Source: Chryseobacterium salipaludis (GTDB taxonomy: Bacteria; Bacteroidota; Bacteroidia; Flavobacteriales; Weeksellaceae). Taken from it: DNA of 64,000 nucleotides. Under the pieces are notes generated by a model. That model was not told the origin of the DNA and searched no databases. It saw only the letters and a list, made by a program, of their open reading frames with translations. The translations under genes and the position numbers were made by a program. Of the stretch, positions 8,057 through 16,124 are shown one piece after another (the first letter of the stretch is position 1; every line of letters starts with the position of its first letter). Location: contig NZ_JALHKS010000003.1 in the NCBI RefSeq assembly GCF_022968825.1, positions 372,001 to 436,000 on the forward strand. Reading direction: 5' to 3'.

Positions 8057-8871
8057 ATGAACTTCGCACAACACCTCACTGACGGTTATAAACTGCGCAC
8101 AACCGATATCGACCGAAAAAAAACCGAAGACTTTATAGAAAGTTTCTTTAGGTTTATATTTTTTCTGGAAGTGCAACGCTGCACCGAACTTTCGGAAATA
8201 GAGGCACGGTTGGAAAACTTTAAAAGTGCTTTCACCGACATTTTGGGCTCCGTTCACAAATCTGAGGAGTTTGCTGATACTGATTTTTTCTTCAAGCAGT
8301 TTCCGAAAGTGTATCATACGCTTGAGGCAGACGCTCAATTTATATTTGCGCACGACCCGGCGGCGAAAAGTGTGGAGGAAGTTATTTTCTCTTATCCCGG
8401 TTTTTTTGCCACGGCGGTCTATCGCTTCGCACACGAACTCGAAAAGCAGGCGTGCCGCTCATTCCACGGATCTGGACGGAGCTTGCGCACAGCCGCACCG
8501 GCATCGATATCCATCCGGGGGCGCAAATCGGATCGCCGTTTTTCATCGATCACGGAACCGGCATCGTTATCGGTGAAACTACGGTAATTGGCCATCGTGT
8601 GCGGCTGTACCAGGGCGTTACGCTCGGTGCCCTATCTGTGGCCAAAGAATTGCAGCACAGCAAACGGCATCCCACCATAGAAGACGGGGCGGTAATTTAT
8701 GCAAATGCCACCATTCTCGGTGGAAAAACCGTAATCGGAGAAGACAGCGTGATTGGCGGAAATGTGTGGATCACCGATAGTGTGCCAGCAGGTTCAGTAG
8801 TCTTTCACAAAGGCCAGGTGACCGTGAAGAATAAAATACCGGCTGCTGAACCAATCAATTTTGTCATCTAA
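8057..8871 (+). pseudogene. cysE: Serine O-acetyltransferase, frameshifted (cysE/epsC type)
   Basis: Transfers acetyl from acetyl-CoA to serine, giving O-acetylserine for cysteine synthesis. The N-terminal helical part (MNFAQHLTDGYKL... to [10 protein letters not shown]) is in one frame. From [24 protein letters not shown] onward the left-handed beta-helix part, with hexapeptide repeats and the HGTGIVIGE active-site segment, continues in the next frame. Adding one G at about 8448-8452 would give the expected ELEKQGVPLIPR junction, so a single-base deletion in a G run separates the halves. This is either a real loss-of-function mutation or a sequence error. cysK follows directly. Together the halves have the normal family length of about 270 residues. 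Confidence 0.85.
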
Positions 8872-8939
8872 TCTGAAACCCATGACGACAGTTCACCACA
8901 GACTGCCTTGAATTTTCAAATAATGAATGAGCGAAAAAG

Positions 8940-8947
8940 TAACTTTA
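8940..8947 (+). promoter_or_regulatory. Possible cysK promoter core TAACTTTA
   Basis: One mismatch to TAnnTTTG, 30 nt upstream of the cysK ATG. It could give cysK expression independent of the upstream gene. Confidence 0.35.
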
Positions 8948-8977
8948 CATAATAACAATTAAAATAAATACAGACCT

Positions 8978-9910
8978 ATGAAACTAAATACTGTACTGGA
9001 AACCATTGGCAATACGCCAACTATAAGAATTAATACTATGTTCGACCGGCGAGTGGAGGTTTGGATGAAACTCGAACGCCAAAATCCGGGCGGAAGCATC
9101 AAAGACCGCATCGCCTTGGCAATGATTGAAAAAGCAGAAAAGGAAGGCAAAATCACAAAAGATACACTAATCGTAGAGCCTACGTCGGGTAATACGGGTG
9201 TGGGCCTTGCCATGGTCTGCGCGGTGAAAGGGTATCAACTGATTCTCGTAATGCCCGAAAGCATGAGTGCCGAGCGCCGCAAACTGATGTCGGCTTACGG
9301 AGCGCGATTTGTCTTAACGCCTCGCGAACTCGGCACATCCGGCGCGGTGAAAAAAGCCCTTGAGATGGCAGAAGAACTCGATAACGTCTGGATACCGCAA
9401 CAGTTTGAAAATGAGGCCAACCTCGAAAGTCATCGGCAAACTACAGCGCAGGAAGTGCTGAACGATTTTCCGGATGGCTTCGATTATCTGATAACAGGTG
9501 TGGGCACTGGCGGACATATCAGCGGGGTTTCCGAAATTCTGAAACAAAAGTTCCCCAACCTTAAAAGCTTCGCGGTGGAACCCGCAGACTCGCCGGTTAT
9601 TTCAGGTGGAAAACCCGGGCCGCACCCGCTGCAGGGCATCGGCGCAGGATTTGTTCCTAAAGTCCTGAATACTGAAATCCTGGACGGTACCATACAAGTG
9701 GACAGAGCTGAAGCTTTTGAATTTACGAAGAAACTCGCTGAACAAGAGGGCATTCTGGCAGGAATCTCGACCGGTGCCTCACTGGCCGCTATCCATAAAA
9801 AGCTACACGAAATTCCTGATGGCGCTAAAATCTTAACCTTTAATTATGACACCGGCGAAAGATACTGGTCTGTGGAAGGCCTGTTTGAGGAAAACATTTA
9901 TAAACACTAA
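8978..9910 (+). CDS. cysK: Cysteine synthase A (O-acetylserine sulfhydrylase)
   Basis: PLP enzyme that makes cysteine from O-acetylserine and sulfide in the cytoplasm. The 310-residue length is typical. The PLP lysine lies in GGSIKDRIA (about K42), the substrate-binding loop is [13 protein letters not shown], the phosphate-binding glycines are in [11 protein letters not shown], and the C-terminal GISTGAS motif is present. It follows the serine acetyltransferase by about 105 nt, so the two form the two-step pathway from serine. A strong terminator follows the stop. The frame is intact. Confidence 0.95.
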   Translation: MKLNTVLETIGNTPTIRINTMFDRRVEVWMKLERQNPGGSIKDRIALAMIEKAEKEGKITKDTLIVEPTSGNTGVGLAMVCAVKGYQLILVMPESMSAERRKLMSAYGARFVLTPRELGTSGAVKKALEMAEELDNVWIPQQFENEANLESHRQTTAQEVLNDFPDGFDYLITGVGTGGHISGVSEILKQKFPNLKSFAVEPADSPVISGGKPGPHPLQGIGAGFVPKVLNTEILDGTIQVDRAEAFEFTKKLAEQEGILAGISTGASLAAIHKKLHEIPDGAKILTFNYDTGERYWSVEGLFEENIYKH

Positions 9911-9915
9911 ATATA

Positions 9916-9940
9916 AATCCTGCCGCACAGCAGGATTTTT
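9916..9940 (+). terminator. Rho-independent terminator after cysK
   Basis: Perfect 8-bp stem AATCCTGC/GCAGGATT with a 6-nt loop (CGCACA), followed by a T run, 6 nt after the cysK stop. Confidence 0.85.
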
Positions 9941-10142
9941 CATTTAAATTTTGTGCTGATTATTTGTCAATTTTCTGCTGCAGCATAAACTGTCTCATTT
10001 CGTGCCCCAGCTACACGATGTCTTCACATTTCGTGCCTGATTAATCAGCTGCTCCAGCCTCCTGACATATCCTCCTTCCTGTGCAAAAATATACCGTGCT
10101 GTGCATTTTTTGACAAAAAACAAATAAAAAGCGTTAAAATTT
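9941..10142 (+). other. Intergenic, no gene seen
   Basis: AT-rich sequence with no supported ORF between the cysK terminator and the inverted-repeat-bounded segment at 10143. Confidence 0.4.
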
Positions 10143-10628
10143 AAGTTGCAAGTTTATGCGTATCAATATAGGGCGTTCTATACTCATGACCTTCCACTCT
10201 TTTATATTCATCCCCTGCTTGCGGCAGTAAAACATTTAATATATTGTCGCTATAAGGACTTAGGAGATTTTTACGTTAATAAAAATTAAAATTTCTGTTG
10301 TTCGACCGTCCACAAACACAAGTTAAAAATCCCCGCTGTTCGAGTGGCGGCAATAATCTTACATCGAAGCCGAATCTTCAGTTCCGCCCGAAACCTAAGG
10401 AAGTGGTTCGACGAACGAAGAGAGTCAATTTCGGGGAAACCTAACGAAGTGGTTCGACGACCAACGGGAGTCAATTTATTAAAGAAATTTTGGTTTTTTA
10501 GTAAAAAGATCCAAGTCTTGAAATCGCAGATTCGACGATTCCTATAAAAATATAAAAATCGTTGAGTCATCTTTTGGTCCGTTTGCATCAAGGCAAAAGG
10601 ACAAATATCATAAAGTTACTTGCAACTT
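10143..10628. repeat. Segment bounded by inverted 11-mers AAGTTGCAAGT
   Basis: AAGTTGCAAGT at 10143-10153 recurs inverted as ACTTGCAACTT at 10618-10628, each close to a TTTATG/CATAAA. The 486-bp interior has no good gene but contains two 46-nt tandem repeat units. The right end coincides with the stop of the IS110 transposase fragment. It may be a small non-autonomous element or the ruined end of an IS. Confidence 0.35.
10392..10483. repeat. Tandem repeat, two units of 46 nt
   Basis: Two consecutive units beginning AACCTAAGGAAGTGGTTCG and AACCTAACGAAGTGGTTCG, each continuing with ACGA and a later GAGTCAATTT. The units differ at several positions. No coding role seen. Confidence 0.7.
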
Positions 10629-10965
10629 ATTCCAGCTGCGCATTCTGTCTCATAGCGCACATGTGCAACAAAAATTCTATTTTTTTGTCGGCCAGATGAT
10701 TTACTTTAGCCCTTCCTTTGATGCTTGAGCCGGAACTGTATTCAAAGGGTGCAATACCCGAATGGCAGGCAAACTTTCTCCAGGTTGGGACCGCCTTACA
10801 TGCCTTGGTGGCAATAATCAGATAAAGGCTTGTTTGCTCACCTATTCCAGGCACTGATTTGAGCAGCGCAGTCTGTTGGTGCAGTTCCGTATTGGATTGG
10901 GTAATCTGACTCATCTTATCCTCTATTGCCTTAATAGATTTTCTGATAGCGCCTACTAAACCTTA
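10627..10965 (-). pseudogene. IS110-family transposase fragment (Transposase_20 domain)
   Basis: C-terminal domain only. The open frame begins after two stops near 10966 and runs GLVGAIRKSIKAIEDKMSQ, then LLKSVPGIGEQTSLYLIIAT (helix-hairpin-helix), WRKFACHSGIAPFEYSSGSS (the serine-bearing Transposase_20 motif) and HLADKKIEFLLHMCA. The N-terminal DEDD RuvC-like domain is missing and the C-terminus ends early in an inverted repeat. Clearly a dead remnant. Confidence 0.85.
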
Positions 10966-11128
10966 TTAATCACCTCTGCTTTCCCTCGAATAAATTTACA
11001 GCATTTACTTATTTTCAAAGTAAAGTCGAAGTATTCTCACTTCAAGCCATATCATGCACAGTTGCTCCTGTTTTAAATAACCTTCTAACTGTGAGCCATC
11101 AAAAAACTTTCACAAGGACCCATCCACC

Positions 11129-11200
11129 CTATCCCAAACTTGCAAACACCAGACTGCTGCGCCTTCAAGAAAAATTCTGTTTTTACTGGCTGTTTCCGGC
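11129..11200 (-). pseudogene. Possible decayed 3' end of a TetR-type gene
   Basis: The minus strand at 11152-11129 reads LVFASLG-stop, identical to the last seven residues of the TetR regulator at 25705. The non-coding flank (11020-11128) also resembles the flank at 25630-25704, for example CGAAGTATTCTCACTTCAA against CGAAGTGTTCTCACCTCAA. Upstream of this the similarity fades, so this is a short remnant of a duplicated 3' end. Confidence 0.35.
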
Positions 11201-11438
11201 CACACGTAATTTAATCGCATTGCCAAACCCGCATTTTTTCGCTGCAAGCGCACGTTTGACAGCGGAAATTTTAAGGCGGAGCTACTCTGCTTATTTTTAG
11301 GTTTAAAACAGGTTTTTATAAAGATTGAAAAAATGCCTGCCGAATTCAGTACCGCTTTCTGTAAACACAAAAGCGGATGTAAGATCCGCGATTTGCTAAA
11401 AATACAAATCACATGATGATGACCTGCAGCATCCTGCG
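11200..11438 (-). other. Degenerate sequence, no supported gene
   Basis: ORFs here lack domain or codon support. It probably contains further debris of the duplicated TetR end. Confidence 0.35.
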
Positions 11439-12197
11439 CTAAATAAGCTTATTATGTGCAGCATAGGCGAGTACCTCTGTTATGTTTGACATGCCTGTCT
11501 TTTCAAATAATTTGCGGCGGTGGAATTTAACTGTATCAATGGAGATAAATAATTTTTCCGCGATTTCCGTAATATTCAGCCCGCACGCGTGTAATCTCAA
11601 AATCTCAATCTGCCTTTTGGAAAGCTTTACTTTTTTCTCTTTTCTCCAGAGATGATTCGTCTGGTCGTACTTCCACACCTCGTCCGATCCCTGTTTCGAG
11701 ATGGTTGCATTACCCGCGCTCGCAGTTGATGCCAGGGAAGTCACACAAAGCGCTTTCCATATTTTGCCCTCTTCATTTAGAAAAACAGGGGTAAGCTGAT
11801 GATTTATCAACACAGGCTTACCGTCCTCATTAATTAAATGAAAATCATAAGAGATCAAATATTTTTTTCGCTCCTCTACGGCCAGGGTTTCATAAAATTT
11901 AAAACCGGCCTCATTGATTTTCAGCAATAATCCCAGATCGTCGGGCTGCACATTTCTGATATAAAAATCATAACCCATCGCCTGAACTTCAGCTGCTGTG
12001 AGCCCGCATAAAAACAGAGGATTTTCAGAGACATAATCGAAGCCTTTTCTCTGGTAATCGATCACATAAATACTCATATAGGTCATCCGTGCAAGAGCCT
12101 GGACCATCGCAAGATAGTTTCCCAGTTGTGATGCTGCATCAGCGGGCACCTCCTGAATTGTATTTCGGTCGGAGAAAAAAAGATCTGCCTGATTCAT
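11439..12197 (-). CDS. LuxR-type transcriptional regulator with PAS-like N-terminus
   Basis: 252 residues. The C-terminal HTH_LuxR domain is clear: KLSKRQIEILRLHACGLNITEIAEKLFISIDTVKFHRRKLFEKTGMSNITEVLAYA (about 188-245), a GerE-type DNA-binding helix set. The N-terminal two thirds (MTYMSIYVIDYQRKGFDYVSENPLFLCGLTAAEVQAMG) look like a PAS fold that senses a ligand, a common Chryseobacterium architecture. No receiver aspartate is seen, so it is not a classical response regulator. It stands alone with about 410 nt of empty upstream sequence. The regulon cannot be inferred. Confidence 0.87.
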   Translation of the reverse strand: MNQADLFFSDRNTIQEVPADAASQLGNYLAMVQALARMTYMSIYVIDYQRKGFDYVSENPLFLCGLTAAEVQAMGYDFYIRNVQPDDLGLLLKINEAGFKFYETLAVEERKKYLISYDFHLINEDGKPVLINHQLTPVFLNEEGKIWKALCVTSLASTASAGNATISKQGSDEVWKYDQTNHLWRKEKKVKLSKRQIEILRLHACGLNITEIAEKLFISIDTVKFHRRKLFEKTGMSNITEVLAYAAHNKLI

Positions 12198-12607
12198 GGT
12201 ACAGTTTGATTAGCCTGAAAGCAATCCAAATGTATTAAAAAGAATAAGTTGGGCAAAATGATACGCTGCAGTTTTCGCAGTCTTACCCCGTCGCTACCTT
12301 GATCAAACTTGAGTAGAAGCAGACCGAACATTTGACTGTCGTTTACCGGGCTGACTAATTATACGCATAAGGCCCGCCATTTATTTACGACACATATACT
12401 ACACGCTGGTGTAGCGATATCAAAGCGCAGATTGGCTTATATTTGCCTCGGCGCGGAAAACGGAAGCACGCCTGCAAAACTTTGCCTTTGCCTGGTGCAG
12501 AAGGTCTGCCACACCTAAATGTCAGCGTGGCAGGAAAGTTTCTGTTTAAGAATAATTCCTCAGACCAAAAATACACCGCAGCACAATACCGATAAAAAAA
12601 AATAATA
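12198..12607 (+). other. Intergenic stretch with one promoter-like box
   Basis: No gene seen. TATATTTG at 12438-12445 matches the -7 consensus on the plus strand, 162 nt upstream of the lipoprotein start, and could give a long-leader transcript. Confidence 0.35.
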
Positions 12608-13186
12608 ATGAGATATACCTGGTGCCTATTTTTACTGATGACTGTTTCCTGTACTGCCCGCGAAGAGGACGCCAGCAGTATCACAACTCCGGATCCAACG
12701 GTATATAATTTCGTACCGGCGGATCAATACACAATAAATCAAATTGTGTTGTACCAAGGTAAAAATGGAGCAGTACGGCATCCCGACGAAAGCTTTATTG
12801 GAACTGTCTGGAATGGTTATTCGGATCCTCCCTATGCTTCAATCAGCATCAATCCTGAGGTTAATGAAATGGAAGTACGCCAGGACAAGCTTTCTTTGAA
12901 ATATTCCATACGGATCTCCGGTGACTCCATCTTCAGGAAACAGGACGAGAACCTGATCGCCATTTTTGCAGACCAGCGACAGCAACTAACACTTAAGAAA
13001 TCATTTTATTACATACTAAAAGTCTTGCCCGACCAAGGCTTTTCTTTTAGCCGAATGACTAAATTGGGAGCTACTGTACACCAAGATGTTTTCCGTGTAA
13101 ATACCTTTCCGGATCCTGATTATATGGTGGCTGGCGATGAAGTTTTTTGGGCGAATCTCAGTTTCATGTATCGCCGGGCAGAATAA
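12608..13186 (+). CDS. Small lipoprotein, unknown function, 192 aa
   Basis: Starts with a short basic end and a hydrophobic stretch ending in the lipobox MTVSC, so Cys15 is the probable lipidated residue and the protein sits in the outer or inner membrane. The mature part is beta-rich without a known motif. It lies in the plus direction ahead of the barrel protein gene but is separated from it by about 330 nt, so co-transcription is doubtful. Confidence 0.65.
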   Translation: MRYTWCLFLLMTVSCTAREEDASSITTPDPTVYNFVPADQYTINQIVLYQGKNGAVRHPDESFIGTVWNGYSDPPYASISINPEVNEMEVRQDKLSLKYSIRISGDSIFRKQDENLIAIFADQRQQLTLKKSFYYILKVLPDQGFSFSRMTKLGATVHQDVFRVNTFPDPDYMVAGDEVFWANLSFMYRRAE

Positions 13187-13515
13187 AATGCCACAAGCCG
13201 AAAAAGCCGCGGCGAGCTGTGTTTTTATTTCCGACCGCAACTTTCATATTCCCTATTCATTTTTGATCATGCCTCAGCAGAAAAGTATTTTTGTGCACAC
13301 CCACCTGCGCCACAAGTTCACCCCCTTTTTTAAACGGAAGTTTCGGAACAAATTTCTATCGCCCCTTTGGTCGCCCATCCTTGCCAACACCTTCCACGGG
13401 TTGCCTGCATCTAAAGTCGACCACGTGAGTATATTGACCATTCTGTGGAAAAATCAGCCGGCGCCGTGTAACATTGCGCCCGGCTGCGTTGTCTAATACC
13501 TAACAACCATCACCT
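13187..13515 (+). other. Intergenic stretch, no gene supported
   Basis: A 119-codon ORF overlaps the previous gene's end, but it has no leader and an odd composition and looks spurious. No promoter core was found close to the next gene. Confidence 0.4.
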
Positions 13516-15669
13516 ATGAGAAAAAAAATAACGGCAGCAGCGTTGCTTTACGGCATACTGACGTTCGCACAGGAGGCAAAAAGCGATACCCTGAAAACCG
13601 GGAACCTGGAAGAAGTAATCGTGCTAGCACGAAAACCCACGATAGAGAGCAAAGCGGACAGGACCGTTTTTAATGTGGCCAACAGTGCCATCCTCACCGG
13701 AAATACCACTTGGGATGTCCTGCGCATGACGCCCCTGGTGAACATTGATAATAATGATAATGTGCAGGCGGAAGGCAACAGCGTCACCGTCTATATCAAT
13801 GACCGGAAATCAGTCTTTACCGGCAAAGAGCTCAAGGAGTACCTGAAAACCATTGCAGCAGATAATCTACTGAAAATAGAAGTCATTACAACGCCGTCGG
13901 CAAAATATGAAACGAGCGGTGCCGTGATCAATATTGTCCTGAAAAGGAACGAAAACGAAGGCCTGAAAGGCAGCCTCTCACTGAATAATTCGCAAAGCTA
14001 TAAAAACTCGCAGGCCGCTTCGCTCAACCTGAATTACCACCGGAAGCGCTTTACGCAGTCACTGAGCGCCAGCTTCCGGAATAACAACAGCGTACAGAAA
14101 TCCTATAACGAAAACCTGATCTATGCAGATCAGTCGCTGACTAAAATCAGTTCCGAGAGCAACAGCAACTGGCAGTCGCCTTCCCTCTCCTCCACCTCTG
14201 AATTGGAACTGGATGAAAAAAACAATCTAGGCCTCCTGCTTCAATATTACGGTTCTGCGAGCACCATGCTTTCCGAGGCCGCAGGCGATTATTTCCTGAA
14301 TAACAGCCTGCAGAAATCCTATACCAAAACAGTCAATTCCGACGGAACGGATCACTTCCTGGGTACTAATCTGTTTTATAAGTATTACGATAAGGAGAAG
14401 AACCGCATTTTTGACCTTAATGGCGGTGTGAATTATTCCGCCAATGACAATACACGGTACCATTCCACCCTGTGGCTGCCGGCAGCCTATGAAGGAATCA
14501 AAACCGTGGCTGATGATCAGAGCCGGGAATATTATCTGAAACTTGATTATTCGCAGCCGCTGGGTGCAGACGGTGGCCAGCTGGAGTTCGGCGGCAAAAT
14601 GAACTGGCGCAACAATGTGATGCCGTATGACTATTTTAATTTGCAGCATGACGCCTGGATCCCCGACCTTTCCCGGACCAACTCCTTCCATTATCTGGAA
14701 AACCTGAATTCCCTCTATACCAATTACAGCCGCACTTTTTTCAAAAAACTTGAAACCCGGATTGGCTTGCGCTACGAGTATATCCGTTTCACAGTGAAAC
14801 AGGAAGTGGGCGCGATCGAAAGGACGGATTCCTACGGTACTCTGATGCCGGATTTGCTGGTGAAATATTCCTTTAATGATAATTATAACCTGACCGCCAC
14901 GTATAAACATACCATCTGGCGACCGTGGTTCACGGAATTCAATCCTTTCCTGATGCCGGCCGATAATGGCACCTACGAGCGCGGCAATATGGACCTGCAG
15001 CCCAATTTGAACGACCGCTTCGGCCTTAAGTTAGGTCTTTATAAAAAGTATTTTATTTCCGCTAATTTTAATACAACCGATCAGGATTACTGGGCCGCTT
15101 ACGTAGTGGAGGGCGACCGCACCATCTCCATGCCTATGACATATTACGGGCGGGTCAACAACTATTCTTTGTACGCCAATACTAACCAGAACTGGCTGCA
15201 GAACAAACTGAATGTCAACCTGAATCTGGGTCTTACCTACACAGACAACAGCGACTTTGTGCAGCGCAACGATTTTGTGGGGATGAAGGAACACATCACC
15301 AATTTCAACGGTTCCGCCAACTTTTCCTATACCAACCTTTTCAATAAGAACCTCAACCTGACCGGCTGGCTCGGCGTACAGTCGCAGAACTGGGGCAATT
15401 CTGTGGGCAGCCAGCTGCAGTTCTTTCACAGTTTCGGTGCCACCAAACTCTTTCCGGCCACCCAGATGGAAGCCGGCCTGCGCTTCAACAATATTTTTCG
15501 CCGGCCCGGAAACGATTTCGTCACGTACACCCCCGTCGGCACCTTCCGCAATGTCAGCAAATGGGACTGGTACGGCGTAAACCTTACATTCGTGAAACGG
15601 TTTGGCAATCAGAAGGTAAAAGAAGCCACCAAAAAGGAAATTGAAAAAGAGAGTGGCGGAAAAAGTTGA
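13516..15669 (+). CDS. TonB-dependent receptor-like outer-membrane beta-barrel protein
   Basis: 717 residues. A signal peptide (about 1-18) is followed by a short plug-like domain: LEEVIVLARKPTIESKADRTVFNVANSAILTGNTTWDVLRMTPLV, then GNSVTVYINDRKSVFTGKELKEYLKTI and IEVITTPSAKYETSGAVINIVLKRN, the plug end of the outer_membrane_beta-barrel (OMP_b-brl_2, PF14905) family. The remainder (about 170-700) is alternating aromatic-rich beta strands forming the barrel. No N-terminal CarboxypepD_reg-like domain is seen. Likely substrate uptake or surface attachment; the cargo is unknown. No SusD partner is nearby. Confidence 0.85.
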   Translation: MRKKITAAALLYGILTFAQEAKSDTLKTGNLEEVIVLARKPTIESKADRTVFNVANSAILTGNTTWDVLRMTPLVNIDNNDNVQAEGNSVTVYINDRKSVFTGKELKEYLKTIAADNLLKIEVITTPSAKYETSGAVINIVLKRNENEGLKGSLSLNNSQSYKNSQAASLNLNYHRKRFTQSLSASFRNNNSVQKSYNENLIYADQSLTKISSESNSNWQSPSLSSTSELELDEKNNLGLLLQYYGSASTMLSEAAGDYFLNNSLQKSYTKTVNSDGTDHFLGTNLFYKYYDKEKNRIFDLNGGVNYSANDNTRYHSTLWLPAAYEGIKTVADDQSREYYLKLDYSQPLGADGGQLEFGGKMNWRNNVMPYDYFNLQHDAWIPDLSRTNSFHYLENLNSLYTNYSRTFFKKLETRIGLRYEYIRFTVKQEVGAIERTDSYGTLMPDLLVKYSFNDNYNLTATYKHTIWRPWFTEFNPFLMPADNGTYERGNMDLQPNLNDRFGLKLGLYKKYFISANFNTTDQDYWAAYVVEGDRTISMPMTYYGRVNNYSLYANTNQNWLQNKLNVNLNLGLTYTDNSDFVQRNDFVGMKEHITNFNGSANFSYTNLFNKNLNLTGWLGVQSQNWGNSVGSQLQFFHSFGATKLFPATQMEAGLRFNNIFRRPGNDFVTYTPVGTFRNVSKWDWYGVNLTFVKRFGNQKVKEATKKEIEKESGGKS

Positions 15670-16046
15670 ACCGGGAACGTATAACAGTTACGGTACTTTA
15701 AACTCGCGTGGCGCAGCGATAATAAAAACTGTCCACTTTCCAACTTCGTGGATTATTTCGATATGAAAATGAATATGCTCATCAAATGACTTCCTGCGGA
15801 TGATAAGATAATCGAATTTGGTTTCTTATCCGAATAAAATATTCGAACGACTGCTGTGTTTGCATTTCGCAGAGTTGGAAGAGCGTATCCTAGACGTAAT
15901 AAGAAGTGCACATTCAGTATGTTCGTGCCGGCCATCAGATTTTAAGACAATACGGAATGCGCAATGCTTATAAACAGTTACAATTGATTATAAATTTGTA
16001 GATGCCTGTTCTGGTGTACGTTATAAGATTCAACTATTACGGTGGT
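15670..16046 (+). other. Intergenic stretch before the AT-rich island
   Basis: No coding region recognised. Composition turns AT-rich near its right end, where the shared 26-nt leader of the ATPase gene begins. Confidence 0.4.
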
Positions 16047-16062
16047 GAAATAGATTATTGCG

Positions 16063-16070
16063 TATATTTG
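16063..16070 (+). promoter_or_regulatory. Promoter core TATATTTG of the ATPase gene
   Basis: Perfect TAnnTTTG, 54 nt upstream of the ATG, inside a 26-nt block (16047-16072) that recurs at 1613-1638 with three differences. It is followed by GTTAGCAGCAA (16074-16084), similar to the GTTATGTGCAA ends of the downstream palindromes. Confidence 0.6.
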
Positions 16071-16124
16071 AGAGTTAGCAGCAAGTGTAGGACGACACCG
16101 CAAATAGACAATTAAGACCAAGAA

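Noticed and set aside
10392-10483. Possible CRISPR array
   Set aside because: Only two units of 46 nt directly abutting, with no spacers and no cas genes nearby.
13137-13496. 119-codon plus-strand ORF
   Set aside because: Overlaps the 3' end of the lipoprotein gene in another frame and has no protein-like composition.
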